From B30-G6 sp964633115 (GTDB taxonomy: Bacteria; Desulfobacterota; Desulfobacteria; Desulfobacterales; B30-G6), in the NCBI GenBank assembly GCA_964633115.1, contig CAZWEO010000006.1, positions 16,079 to 80,078 on the forward strand: a stretch of 64,000 nt of DNA, given 5' to 3'. The position numbers and the translations under genes are program-made. Below are positions 25,026 through 32,511 of the stretch, in pieces. Each line of letters starts with the position of its first letter. Position 1 is the first letter of the stretch. A model generated the notes under the pieces. That model did no database searches. It was not told where the DNA came from and was given only the letters and a program-made list of their open reading frames with translations.

Positions 25026-26231
25026 CTATATGCTTTTAAGCCATTCACGCTTGTTGGGACACACCGCTGTTACCGTGGTGCAGGCGGCATTGCCCTGGCA
25101 CGAACATTCATGCTCAGAACCTTTGTGAAAACGCCCGTAGCAGAAATCATTGATGGGCATCGATGTTTGGCAATCCATGATCAACTCGGAAATCAAGCGA
25201 CCGATCACCGGCGCCAGCCCAAACCCGTGACCACTGAATCCGGTGGCGAAAACAAACCCGGGCACCTCCGAAGTATAACCAAGTACGGGTATGGCATCCG
25301 ACATCTGAGCAATGAGCCCTGACCACATACGAATCACATTCAAATTTTTCAAAACCGGAAAATAATCTATTACCATCTGGGAAATGGCCGGGCCAATATA
25401 GTGAAAAAGCGGTTTGCCTTCCCGGTATATGAATTGTTCAGTCCCAACAAATCCACCCCAAAAAAAGGAGCCGTGTTGTGTTTGCCGGCCGTAAAACAAA
25501 CCCTTGGCATGTCCGATCATCTGTTTGAAAAGCGGCGGATAGGCCTCGGTGATCAGAGCCTCAGAGAAAATGGGTCGCATGGGGATATCCAGACCCACCA
25601 TGTTGGCGACTTTGCGTCCGGCGATACCGGCGGCATCCACCACCAGATCGGTGGCAAACTGCTGTTTATCAGTTACGACACCGGCCACTTTGCCTTTTTG
25701 CATCTGAATTTCTTTGACTTCTTCATGCGTAAAGAAGCGCGCCCCGAGGCTCTTGGCCTTCAAATAAAAGCCGTAGGTTACCAAGAAGGGATTGACATGC
25801 CCGTCGGTGGCACAGTAACTGGCCCCGATGACCTTTTCTCCCACATAGGGGTTGAGTTCCAGAACCTGCTGGCGATCCAGCATGGTCAGTTCCAAACCAC
25901 TTTCGCGCTGATTAATTATAGCTTGACGCATGGTCTCCAGCTCTTCTTCCGAAGTGCACAGCCGCAGGTTGCCTTCGCGGACATACTCCACATCCATACC
26001 GAGTTCATCGTGCAGTTGACCATAAATCTGGATACTTTCCATGGCCAGTGGCATTTCCTTCAGGTTGCGGGCGGATTGGCGCACCCCGCCGCCATTGCTC
26101 CCGGAAGCCTCGCCGCCGATGTCCGACTTTTCGATCACAACCGGCTTCAATCCTTCTTTAGCCAGATTATAGGCGATGGCACATCCCATGACGCCGCCAC
26201 CGATGATGATAATATCTGCTTTTTCGGGCAT
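25026..26231 (-). CDS. FAD-dependent amine/imino-acid oxidoreductase (sarcosine-oxidase beta-like)
   Basis: This 401-residue member of the DAO/glycine oxidase family has the Rossmann FAD motif ADIIIIGGGVMGCAIAYNLA at the N-terminus, EASGSNGGGVR (flavin region) near 42-52, and the C-terminal FATGFSGHGFGLAPVIG. It probably oxidises a secondary amine such as an N-alkylglutamate (MgdA-like) or a gamma-glutamyl amine (PuuB-like), passing electrons to the Fe-S subunits encoded elsewhere in the operon. A cysteine-rich tail (CxC-x5-C-x6-C, last 28 residues) is unusual for the family. It lies between two shell-protein genes. Confidence 0.85.
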   Translation of the reverse strand: MPEKADIIIIGGGVMGCAIAYNLAKEGLKPVVIEKSDIGGEASGSNGGGVRQSARNLKEMPLAMESIQIYGQLHDELGMDVEYVREGNLRLCTSEEELETMRQAIINQRESGLELTMLDRQQVLELNPYVGEKVIGASYCATDGHVNPFLVTYGFYLKAKSLGARFFTHEEVKEIQMQKGKVAGVVTDKQQFATDLVVDAAGIAGRKVANMVGLDIPMRPIFSEALITEAYPPLFKQMIGHAKGLFYGRQTQHGSFFWGGFVGTEQFIYREGKPLFHYIGPAISQMVIDYFPVLKNLNVIRMWSGLIAQMSDAIPVLGYTSEVPGFVFATGFSGHGFGLAPVIGRLISELIMDCQTSMPINDFCYGRFHKGSEHECSCQGNAACTTVTAVCPNKREWLKSI

Positions 26232-26244
26232 TTATTCTCCTAAA

Positions 26245-26267
26245 ATAAAATCGCTGAGCGATTTTAT
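26245..26267. repeat. 23-bp hairpin repeat, copy 2
   Basis: ATAAAATCG-CTGAG-CGATTTTAT has the same arms as the other copies; the first and last loop bases (C and G) pair here, replacing T-A at copy 1. It is followed by GCGACTTCGTCGC, a second small hairpin also seen beside copy 1. It lies 14 bp upstream of the FAD oxidoreductase start. Confidence 0.8.
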
Positions 26268-26370
26268 TTGATGCGACTTCGTCGCTAGTATTAATCAAGT
26301 CTTTCTGACACTAAATTTGGATCTACCGATTTATTGGTACATTCCTTGATGTATAGGTTTTAACTCAAGA

Positions 26371-26500
26371 CAAACATCCAACATTGAACACACAACACCG
26401 AATATGGAATTTTTCTCTTCTATATAAGTAAAATGGACGAGAGTGCAGCGACTCCTCATTCGACGTTGGATGTTGAGCGTTCGATGTTCGATGTTGATCA
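26371..26500. repeat. Palindromic intergenic repeat inside the BMC operon
   Basis: The left end contains AACATCCAACATTGAACAC and the right end, reverse complemented, reads AACATCGAACATCGAACGC then AACATCCAACG, giving imperfect inverted repeats over about 40 bp. It fills part of the 337-bp gap between the BFD-protein and FAD-oxidoreductase genes, a gap with no coding potential. Confidence 0.55.
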
Positions 26501-26568
26501 TTTATCATCATCAATTTTAAAGCGTGCGAATTTTGTAGCACGACTTAACCATTGGAATCTTAAAATTT

Positions 26569-27255
26569 TCAGTTGTTTGCAAAAACACCCAAACGTAAGG
26601 GTCGCACCGGCCCCCTGGCCGTGGTGGGATCAATCATTGCCGGACTGATCCCCAACTCCTGGGTTAGGATCTGGGCCACAAGACGCTGACAAGTCTGTCC
26701 CTGACAGAGCCCCATACCGGCCCGGGTAACTCGTTTAATCCCATTTAAAGTTTGCATGCCATTGCGAATGGCCGATTTGATTTCACCCCGCGTGATTTCT
26801 TCACAACGACAGATAACCAGATCATCGATATTGTCTGACTCCGTTTCTGCTGCTTCAATTTCTTTTTTAGTCGGCTGAGCAACTGCGCTTGGAGCCGCCA
26901 CTTTAGCTGAATCCTGCTTGGCCTTTAAATGCCGAAAACGTTTGAGGACCCGGTCTACAATGGCATCAAGCTCCGCTTCCGCTATCTCCAGGGTATCTTC
27001 GGAACGCGTGGATGCATTTTTTCCCTGCGGTACTGGTTTGTTGGTGGTTCTACGACAGTCGGGCACGGATGATTTGCGAGCTGTTTGTGATTGCTCATCT
27101 GTGCCCGGGGCCACGGTTATGACAGTGAGTTGATGCTCTTTAATCAGATCGGCAGCAGCTGAAGAAATACGAGTTCCTTCGGCAATTTTTATTTCCTTTC
27201 CGCCGGATCTGACGATACTGCGGACCTGTTCGCCAAATAGAAAAACGGGTGCCAT
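26569..27255 (-). CDS. BMC-associated BFD-type [2Fe-2S] protein with internal encapsulation-like helix
   Basis: The protein has 228 residues. Residues 1-50 resemble a small domain common in BMC proteins (GTRISSAAADLIKEHQLTVI). Residues 88-112 contain the amphipathic helix AELDAIVDRVLKRFRHLK, like encapsulation peptides, between disordered linkers. Residues 146-205 form a BFD-like [2Fe-2S] domain with Cys149, Cys151, Cys184 and Cys189. In sarcosine-oxidase-like and hydroxyproline-dehydrogenase-like enzymes this domain is attached to the FAD alpha subunit; here it is split off and joined to a targeting module. It probably carries electrons from the amine dehydrogenase inside the compartment. 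Confidence 0.75.
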   Translation of the reverse strand: MAPVFLFGEQVRSIVRSGGKEIKIAEGTRISSAAADLIKEHQLTVITVAPGTDEQSQTARKSSVPDCRRTTNKPVPQGKNASTRSEDTLEIAEAELDAIVDRVLKRFRHLKAKQDSAKVAAPSAVAQPTKKEIEAAETESDNIDDLVICRCEEITRGEIKSAIRNGMQTLNGIKRVTRAGMGLCQGQTCQRLVAQILTQELGISPAMIDPTTARGPVRPLRLGVFANN

Positions 27256-27281
27256 TAAATGACTCTCCCTTTATATTAGGA

Positions 27282-27368
27282 TTATTTTTTTCGCCTGCTA
27301 GGCGCAGCCTTGGCCGGCGCTTTTTTCGCTTGCCCACCTTGAACGGAAGCCTTTTCTGTCGGAATCAT
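27282..27368 (-). CDS. 28-residue basic mini-ORF coupled to the BMC-T stop codon
   Basis: The ATG at 27368-27366 overlaps the TGA of the upstream shell gene (TGATG) and opens a 28-codon frame ending at TAA 27282. The encoded peptide is dominated by Lys, Ala and Pro and ends in SRRKK, like a histone-type tail. It may be a translated small protein made by termination-reinitiation, or a tail added to the shell protein by frameshifting. It could also be chance coding. Nothing else occupies this 113-bp gap. Confidence 0.4.
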   Translation of the reverse strand: MIPTEKASVQGGQAKKAPAKAAPSRRKK

Positions 27369-27994
27369 CAAATCAATTTCGTCATGCGGCCTTTCATCTG
27401 GCTTAGTGTTTCAACAATTTTCTGAGCTGCGGCTTGAACTTCCGATTCGCTGCCGGCTAAATAGATACGACCGGCCGCACCAAAGAAGCGGATGTCTACG
27501 AGTCTGATGTCGCAATATTTCTCAGCTTCATTGGCGGCAATTGCAGCGTAAGCCGCCGGCGTTACTTCCAACAGATACACATCATCACCCCCCAATATCA
27601 TCATCCCTTTACTGTTGCGGTTGATGATAACGGCCTGATAGGGATCGATCTTATTAATAATACTCGTGGATAGGATGCTGGGCACCATACGATCTTCTTC
27701 TCTCAGGCCCAGCTCCTCCAAGATCATCTCGCCGGCATGTATGATCTCTTCGCGTTCGAAAGAATGAATTTCCATCATACCGTAGCGTCGTTCGACGATC
27801 ATCTCACCTGGCTTTGAATTGGTGACCTTCAAACTGAGATCGGCCAGACGGTTGATGACAATACCCGGCAACACCTCCACAAACAATGAGGCCATACCCT
27901 CCACAGATAGAAACCCCCGGCATTTACTCGCAAAAAGGGATGCAAACTGGGGCTGCATCCGATCGATGTGACAGTAGGCTCTTAGTTCGGCCAT
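27368..27994 (-). CDS. BMC-T shell protein, CcmP/CsoS1D-like double-layer trimer (2)
   Basis: The 208-residue paralogue of the protein at 24396-25013 begins MAELRAYCHIDRMQPQFASL. It has two BMC domains (GEMIVERRYGMMEIHSFE and YLLEVTPAAYAAIAANEAEK) and a conserved RIYLAGSESEVQAA segment. Like CcmP it should form stacked trimers with a gated central pore. Its pairing with the other copy suggests hetero-stacking or pores with different selectivity, an inference. It is followed by an overlapping basic mini-ORF and the BFD protein. Confidence 0.92.
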   Translation of the reverse strand: MAELRAYCHIDRMQPQFASLFASKCRGFLSVEGMASLFVEVLPGIVINRLADLSLKVTNSKPGEMIVERRYGMMEIHSFEREEIIHAGEMILEELGLREEDRMVPSILSTSIINKIDPYQAVIINRNSKGMMILGGDDVYLLEVTPAAYAAIAANEAEKYCDIRLVDIRFFGAAGRIYLAGSESEVQAAAQKIVETLSQMKGRMTKLI

Positions 27995-28064
27995 GCGTTC
28001 ATCTCCATATTGGTATCTGAATGTAAAATTATCATGCTCAGTTTGGTTTCGCTATGTGCAACAA

Positions 28065-28874
28065 TCAATCGCCATCAGTAATAATCCGTATCCCATATTC
28101 CTTGGCCTGGTCGCGTGCCAATGGTGTAATCAGGCCGCCTGGAGCCACAGCGATTGTCTCTTGTTTGATATTTGCTGCGGCTTGAATATCCTTGGCAGTT
28201 AACAGGGTAAGAACGCCATTTTGCGAATTAATATTTTTAGAGACCCCAGCACCTGCTTGTGGACCCGGGCGGCCCTGCATGTCTTGAAACGTTGCAGCCA
28301 AATTTTCAGTTTTACACATGCGCATGCCAAAGCCTTCCAGTTTGGCTACGATTTGGTTAATTTCGGATTTTATGCCTGGGTTGGCCAGTCCCTTTAACAA
28401 CATGAAACCGTCATTGCTAGCCAATACGCGTTTGCCTTGAATTAACGCTGACAGCACCATGCCGCTTTCGTCATCATCCGTGATGAGGCGGGCTACTTTT
28501 GCGGCAGTCTTAAAACAGAAAGTCGGCAGCACCAGGATGTCTGCTCTTTGCAGCACCTTTTCGAGCCCATCCCTCTTAACCGTATCTAAAATACACCGCG
28601 TGCCAGCCTGATTCTTTACATCCTGGCCGCACACCCAGGCACGGGCCGCACCCACCGTGTAAACGCTCGATTTGGCGGCCACTTTTTCAATTTGCTTTAT
28701 CTGCACCAATGCCTGTTCCAATTTCCGAACCCCGGGATGGAAAACACTAAGTATCACCGGACCCGAAGATCTGTGGTGGCGTCTGTTTAAAGCCAGCTTG
28801 CCAGCCGCACGGTCCACCAGGTCTAATTCCTGTAAAGCTTCTTGCACCAATTGGCGTATGAGTTCTTTTTGCAT
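28065..28874 (-). CDS. BMC-associated flavoprotein-like protein with N-terminal targeting helix
   Basis: The protein has about 269 residues (start at ATG 28874; an alternative start lies three codons earlier). Residues 1-18 (QKELIRQLVQEALQEL) form an amphipathic helix typical of BMC cargo. The middle resembles the Flavoprotein/HFCD fold: ADILVLPTFCFKTAAKVARL and SALIQGKRVLASNDGFMLLKG. The C-terminal segment GGLITPLARDQAKEYGIRI is a motif found in several ethanolamine and BMC proteins. The reaction is unknown; flavin handling or assembly for the amine dehydrogenase is a guess. It lies 18 bp downstream of the EutJ-like gene. Confidence 0.65.
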   Translation of the reverse strand: MQKELIRQLVQEALQELDLVDRAAGKLALNRRHHRSSGPVILSVFHPGVRKLEQALVQIKQIEKVAAKSSVYTVGAARAWVCGQDVKNQAGTRCILDTVKRDGLEKVLQRADILVLPTFCFKTAAKVARLITDDDESGMVLSALIQGKRVLASNDGFMLLKGLANPGIKSEINQIVAKLEGFGMRMCKTENLAATFQDMQGRPGPQAGAGVSKNINSQNGVLTLLTAKDIQAAANIKQETIAVAPGGLITPLARDQAKEYGIRIITDGD

Positions 28875-28892
28875 AACCACCAAGTATTTACA

Positions 28893-29714
28893 CTAGCTTG
28901 CTTGCAGACACGAAAGCGCAATGCCTAACGGCGTAATAAATTGAGGCTTATCCGGTCGAAAGGTATTGATCTGCAGTACGTCTTGAACGATTTCAGTAAA
29001 ACCGTCCAGTTCGCAAGTGCCACCCACCAAACAGACATCGCTGAGGTCTGTAAAAGGTTCTAGGCTTTCTTTGACAATGCTGGCGATCTTTTCGATAACC
29101 GGCCGCACCACCGGAACGATTTCAGAGTGTCTGTTCGGATCGGCCTTTAATTTTTCAGCGGCTTCATAGTCGATCTTATAGTTGCCGGCCACAACCAGCG
29201 ATAAGTGTACCCCGCCGGTGGCCTCATCGCAGGTAAAATCGATCTTACCATCCTTGATGACGGCGACGCCGGTGGTGCCACCGCCCACATCCACGACGGC
29301 CCCGCTGGTCAATTTTAAAATCTGATTGGCAGCTGATGGTTCATCCAGAACGTTCAATACGTCTATACCGGCGCCTTCCAGAATATAACGGGTGGCGTTG
29401 ACATTGGCATATTCGGTCTGGGGCGGGAATGAGGTAGCCCCTTTTTCAATGGGCAGCGGGCTGGCTGACCGCAATTGAGCCAGCATATCGCGAACAATCT
29501 GTTGGGCGCCGGCATAGTCGACAATCAATCCACTGCGTACCACTTCTGCCCGTTGCATCAGTGCTGCTCGGGGTTGCCCGTTTTCATCGATGATAATGGT
29601 AATAGCCTTATAAGTTCCCAGATCCACCCCGGCATATAGTTGTGCGACGCCGGAAAAATCCCAGTTTTCAGGTTGGTTGACAAGGTTTCCTAGTTTAAGG
29701 CCAGCTGCGCTCAT
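28893..29714 (-). CDS. eutJ: EutJ-like actin/Hsp70-fold chaperone
   Basis: The protein has 273 residues, taking the ATG at 29714 that overlaps the PduT stop (ATGA). Phosphate-1 motif YAGVDLGTYKAITIIIDENG, a VVDVGGGTTGVAVIKDG phosphate-2 motif near 125 and the adenosine motif VCLVGGTCELDGF near 240 mark an Hsp70-like ATPase of the EutJ family. EutJ-type proteins accompany many BMC operons and are thought to help fold or reactivate cargo; the client is unknown here. It is translationally coupled to the upstream shell gene. Confidence 0.88.
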   Translation of the reverse strand: MSAAGLKLGNLVNQPENWDFSGVAQLYAGVDLGTYKAITIIIDENGQPRAALMQRAEVVRSGLIVDYAGAQQIVRDMLAQLRSASPLPIEKGATSFPPQTEYANVNATRYILEGAGIDVLNVLDEPSAANQILKLTSGAVVDVGGGTTGVAVIKDGKIDFTCDEATGGVHLSLVVAGNYKIDYEAAEKLKADPNRHSEIVPVVRPVIEKIASIVKESLEPFTDLSDVCLVGGTCELDGFTEIVQDVLQINTFRPDKPQFITPLGIALSCLQAS

Positions 29715-30262
29715 AAAATACACTTTCTTATGTCTGGACTGGGAGAAGGTATCACCACATGACTCAAAATCAGGCCAGTACCGCGCAACACATCGATACC
29801 GGCCTCCACCGCTGAATTAATCGAGGATACATCGCCGGTCAGATAGAGAAATGATTTACCCCCCAATCCGGTAGCACATCTGATTTCAATTATGTCCACA
29901 TCAGCTGCCTTGACGGCTGCATCGGCCGCCATGATCGAGGACGCCACAGAGAAGGTCTCGATAACAGCCAAAGCGTCAATGTCCTGGATCCGGGTCGTCG
30001 CCGTTAGGGCCGGGAAAACGGATGCATGCACATTGGGAATTACAAAATCGTCCACCAGAAACTCACCGGCAGTCTCTTTGCCGATATCGGCGGCGCGTTC
30101 CACCGAATCCACATCTCCGGATACCAGCACCATGTATTTGCCGGCACAAATCGGATGCGCCATGACCAAATCCACATCGGCGGTCTTCAGCATTTCATCG
30201 GCGGTTTCGACGCCCTTGGCAATACTGTTCAGTTCAACCATGGTAATGGCTTTTAGTTCCAT
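29711..30262 (-). CDS. pduT: PduT-like BMC-T shell protein with Fe-S pore
   Basis: The protein has 183 residues with two fused BMC domains: ITMVELNSIAKGVETADEML, then ALAVIETFSVASSIMAADAAV. Cys39 in AHPICAGKY aligns with the pore Cys38 of PduT that binds one [4Fe-4S] per trimer, so this shell trimer probably passes electrons across the shell. The ATG at 30262 is preferred over an upstream TTG because it restores the PduT numbering and follows a GGA-type ribosome-binding site. Its functional partner PduS is the next gene upstream, separated by a palindromic repeat. Confidence 0.92.
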   Translation of the reverse strand: MELKAITMVELNSIAKGVETADEMLKTADVDLVMAHPICAGKYMVLVSGDVDSVERAADIGKETAGEFLVDDFVIPNVHASVFPALTATTRIQDIDALAVIETFSVASSIMAADAAVKAADVDIIEIRCATGLGGKSFLYLTGDVSSINSAVEAGIDVLRGTGLILSHVVIPSPSPDIRKCIL

Positions 30263-30335
30263 ACTTTCCAATCCTGCGATTAAGACTTGAGCAATTAACT
30301 ATAAAATTTTGACCATATTTACTATTATGGGATAA

Positions 30336-30522
30336 AGGGTCCAAGGATCCGAGGATTCAAGGGTTCGAGTGATTTAACTGATAGCCTACAGCAGTAAGCT
30401 CTAAGCTTTAAGCAGCTTAGGGCTGAAAGCTTATGGCTGATAGCAGCCTAACAGTCTAATTGCCTTCAGCCTAAAGGCCTGGTGTTCGCTTGACCCCTTG
30501 AACCCTGGAATCCTTGGATCCT
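30336..30522. repeat. Large imperfect palindrome between pduS and pduT genes
   Basis: The left end (CCAAGGATCCGAGGATTCAA) and right end (TTGAACCCTGGAATCCTTGG) form inverted repeats of about 35 bp. The interior is rich in AAGCTTTAAGCAGCTTAGGGCT and GCCTAA motifs that also self-pair. The element at 42249-42400 has the same ends and the same interior motif. The right end runs into the pduS stop codon, so the repeat lies within the operon. Confidence 0.7.
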
Positions 30523-31853
30523 CAGCTGTTTATCACCACACTATCCCCCACCGATTCAACCACGCCGTCAATACTCGCATGGACTCTGGCGCCCAAAACA
30601 CCTTCGGGGATTTCCCCCAGCAGGTCACCTTTCCTTACCCGATCCCCCGGTTTGACCACTGGCTCAGCCGGTTGGCCCAGGTGTTGCTGCAACGGTACCC
30701 GGACATGGCTGACATGAAAATCCCCTACATAGAAAGGCGGATGGGTGTCGTATGCCAATACCTCCAGGCGTTGCATGAGACGCTGGAGGGGAATTTTGCG
30801 GGTATCGTTAAACATGGATACTTGGTAGGTTGCACGTTTGGGTTCACGTTTTACGCCGTCCTGCAGCAACTTATGCTTAACGGCTGCGTTAATCTCTCTT
30901 GGGGAGAGCATCATGGGACAGGCAAATTTTTCACAAACCCCGCATTCCGAGCATATCAGTGCATCTTCCAATACCTCACCCTGCATACCGGGATTGTAAG
31001 CCAGATGTCGCATGATCCGATGGGGTTCCAAGGAATGCCCGATCAGATAACGTGGACATAAATCCGTACAGCGTGAACACTGGGTGCAAGCGGACTTGGC
31101 AATGAAGCGCATCTGATCCAGACTTCTATTTTTTCCACCGATTATATTGTGATTTGCAGGCAGCACGATGATGCCGCTGGTGGTTTTGGTGATGGGTTCG
31201 GCTTCACTGGTAATCACTTTGCCCATCATGGGTCCGCCCATGACAATGCCATAATCATAAATTTTGGGACCACCGGCCAACTGGATGATATCGCTAACCG
31301 GCGTACCAATTGGAACTTTACAGATCAGCGGTTGCTGAACTTCGCCGCACACCGTTAGGTAGCGCTCCGTAACCGCTTTTCCGATCATGGCCCTACTGAT
31401 ATTCAATAAGGATTCGATATTGTTAACCACCGTCATCACATGCAGGGGGATACCGCCTTCGGGAACGATCTTTCCAGTGACTTCATTGACCAGGATAAAT
31501 TCATCACCGGCCGGATAAAAGTCTTCTAGTTCAAACAGATTGATTTGCCCGTTGCTGTCCCGATTTTCAATGTGATCCTTCAGGACTGCGACCGCATCGC
31601 CATGCTTCTTTTTGAGACAGATGCTGCCGTTTTGTGAACCGGTGCAATCCATCACGGTTTGCAGGCCATCCAGAACAACATCGGCATGCTGGGTCATGAG
31701 ATAGGGATCACTGACCAAAAGCGGTTCACACGAGGCCCCATTGGCCAGGACCTGCTTGGCCTCAAACTGCAGCTTGATATGGGTCGGAAAACCAGCTCCG
31801 CCCGCACCAACGACGCCGGCAGCCCGAACCTTGTCAATAACATTTTCTCTCAT
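30522..31853 (-). CDS. pduS: PduS/RnfC-like flavo-iron-sulfur electron-transfer protein
   Basis: The protein has 443 residues. The N-terminal Complex1_51K-like flavin/NADH region opens with VRAAGVVGAGGAGFPTHIK; a SLBB-type region lies near residue 180; two [4Fe-4S] motifs follow at about 255-315 (CTQCSRCTDLCP and CSECGVCEKFACP); and a lipoyl-like hybrid motif (VRKGDLLGEIPEGVLG) is at the C-terminus. In Pdu BMCs PduS partners PduT; here it should connect internal redox reactions to outside carriers. The start overlaps the eutN stop (ATGA). Confidence 0.9.
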   Translation of the reverse strand: MRENVIDKVRAAGVVGAGGAGFPTHIKLQFEAKQVLANGASCEPLLVSDPYLMTQHADVVLDGLQTVMDCTGSQNGSICLKKKHGDAVAVLKDHIENRDSNGQINLFELEDFYPAGDEFILVNEVTGKIVPEGGIPLHVMTVVNNIESLLNISRAMIGKAVTERYLTVCGEVQQPLICKVPIGTPVSDIIQLAGGPKIYDYGIVMGGPMMGKVITSEAEPITKTTSGIIVLPANHNIIGGKNRSLDQMRFIAKSACTQCSRCTDLCPRYLIGHSLEPHRIMRHLAYNPGMQGEVLEDALICSECGVCEKFACPMMLSPREINAAVKHKLLQDGVKREPKRATYQVSMFNDTRKIPLQRLMQRLEVLAYDTHPPFYVGDFHVSHVRVPLQQHLGQPAEPVVKPGDRVRKGDLLGEIPEGVLGARVHASIDGVVESVGDSVVINS

Positions 31854-32143
31854 TTTGTTTTTCTGCCAGCCGGTTCAGCCAATTCCAGGTTGTCGGCAAT
31901 GCCTACTACCACCGCATCCACCGGGATCAAGGCACTTTTGTCAAAGGCCTGCATGGCCGGCGCACCCTGAGTCACAATCACCAATTCATCAAATCCGGCC
32001 CCGACCTCATCAGCGGCCACAAGCACATTGCCTTCTGGCTTAAGCGTCTTCCCCAGCGGCTGGATTAACAATAATCGTAAAGCAGAAATTGAGTCCTTCT
32101 TTTTAGTGGACCATACATTTCCGATCACTTTGGCTAATAACAT
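31850..32143 (-). CDS. eutN: EutN/CcmL-family pentameric vertex protein
   Basis: The protein has 97 residues and begins MLLAKVIGNVWSTKKKDS, the standard opening of EutN/PduN/CcmL. GNVLVAADEVGAGFDELVIVTQG matches the family core, and AVVVGIADNLE the final strand. Pentamers of this protein close the vertices of the BMC shell. It follows the hexamer genes by 46 bp and overlaps the PduS gene by 4 bp. Confidence 0.96.
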   Translation of the reverse strand: MLLAKVIGNVWSTKKKDSISALRLLLIQPLGKTLKPEGNVLVAADEVGAGFDELVIVTQGAPAMQAFDKSALIPVDAVVVGIADNLELAEPAGRKTK

Positions 32144-32189
32144 ACTGATTCTCCTTCAGCCTTATACACAATCCATATACCAGGCCGGG

Positions 32190-32501
32190 TTATTTCAGAT
32201 CTTCGGCGTTTTCAATGGCTGCAATGCTGGCTTCCACATCGGCAATATCACCAAAAATCCCGATCATGGTAATATGTTGCGGACACAGTCCACGCATGTC
32301 GAAAACGCGTACATCGCCGGCTTTCTCGGCAACGTCGGCGGCAGCGATCATATCGACCAATTTCCCTTGCACCAGCCCCACAGCCGTGAAGGGAACCTCG
32401 GCCTCGGCAAAAACTTTTTTGCCGGTCACACCTACACGCTGTCGCAAGAATTCAAAGACACCCGGTGATGGGTGCGAAATTATACGCGTATTCAGTGCCA
32501 T
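32190..32501 (-). CDS. Permuted BMC-H shell protein (EutS/PduU-like)
   Basis: The protein has 103 residues. An N-terminal segment (PGVFEFLRQRVGVTGKKV) precedes a BMC fold in circularly permuted order: AVGLVQGKLVDMIAAADVAEKAGDVRV, then TMIGIFGDIADVEASIAAI. The order resembles EutS/PduU, whose hexamers carry a capping beta-barrel and often a bent edge. It lies 10 bp after the canonical hexamer gene. Pore residues are not obvious from the primary sequence. Confidence 0.85.
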   Translation of the reverse strand: MALNTRIISHPSPGVFEFLRQRVGVTGKKVFAEAEVPFTAVGLVQGKLVDMIAAADVAEKAGDVRVFDMRGLCPQHITMIGIFGDIADVEASIAAIENAEDLK

Positions 32502-32511
32502 GATGAGCCCC

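Noticed and set aside
28065..28874. Possible PduL-type phosphotransacylase because of the HH-rich N-terminal region
   Set aside because: PduL's conserved SxRHxHL and metal-binding histidine motifs are absent; the fold signals fit a flavoprotein-like protein better.
30298..30522. CRISPR-like array
   Set aside because: The repeated words are inverted, imperfect and unevenly spaced, with no constant repeat-spacer pattern.
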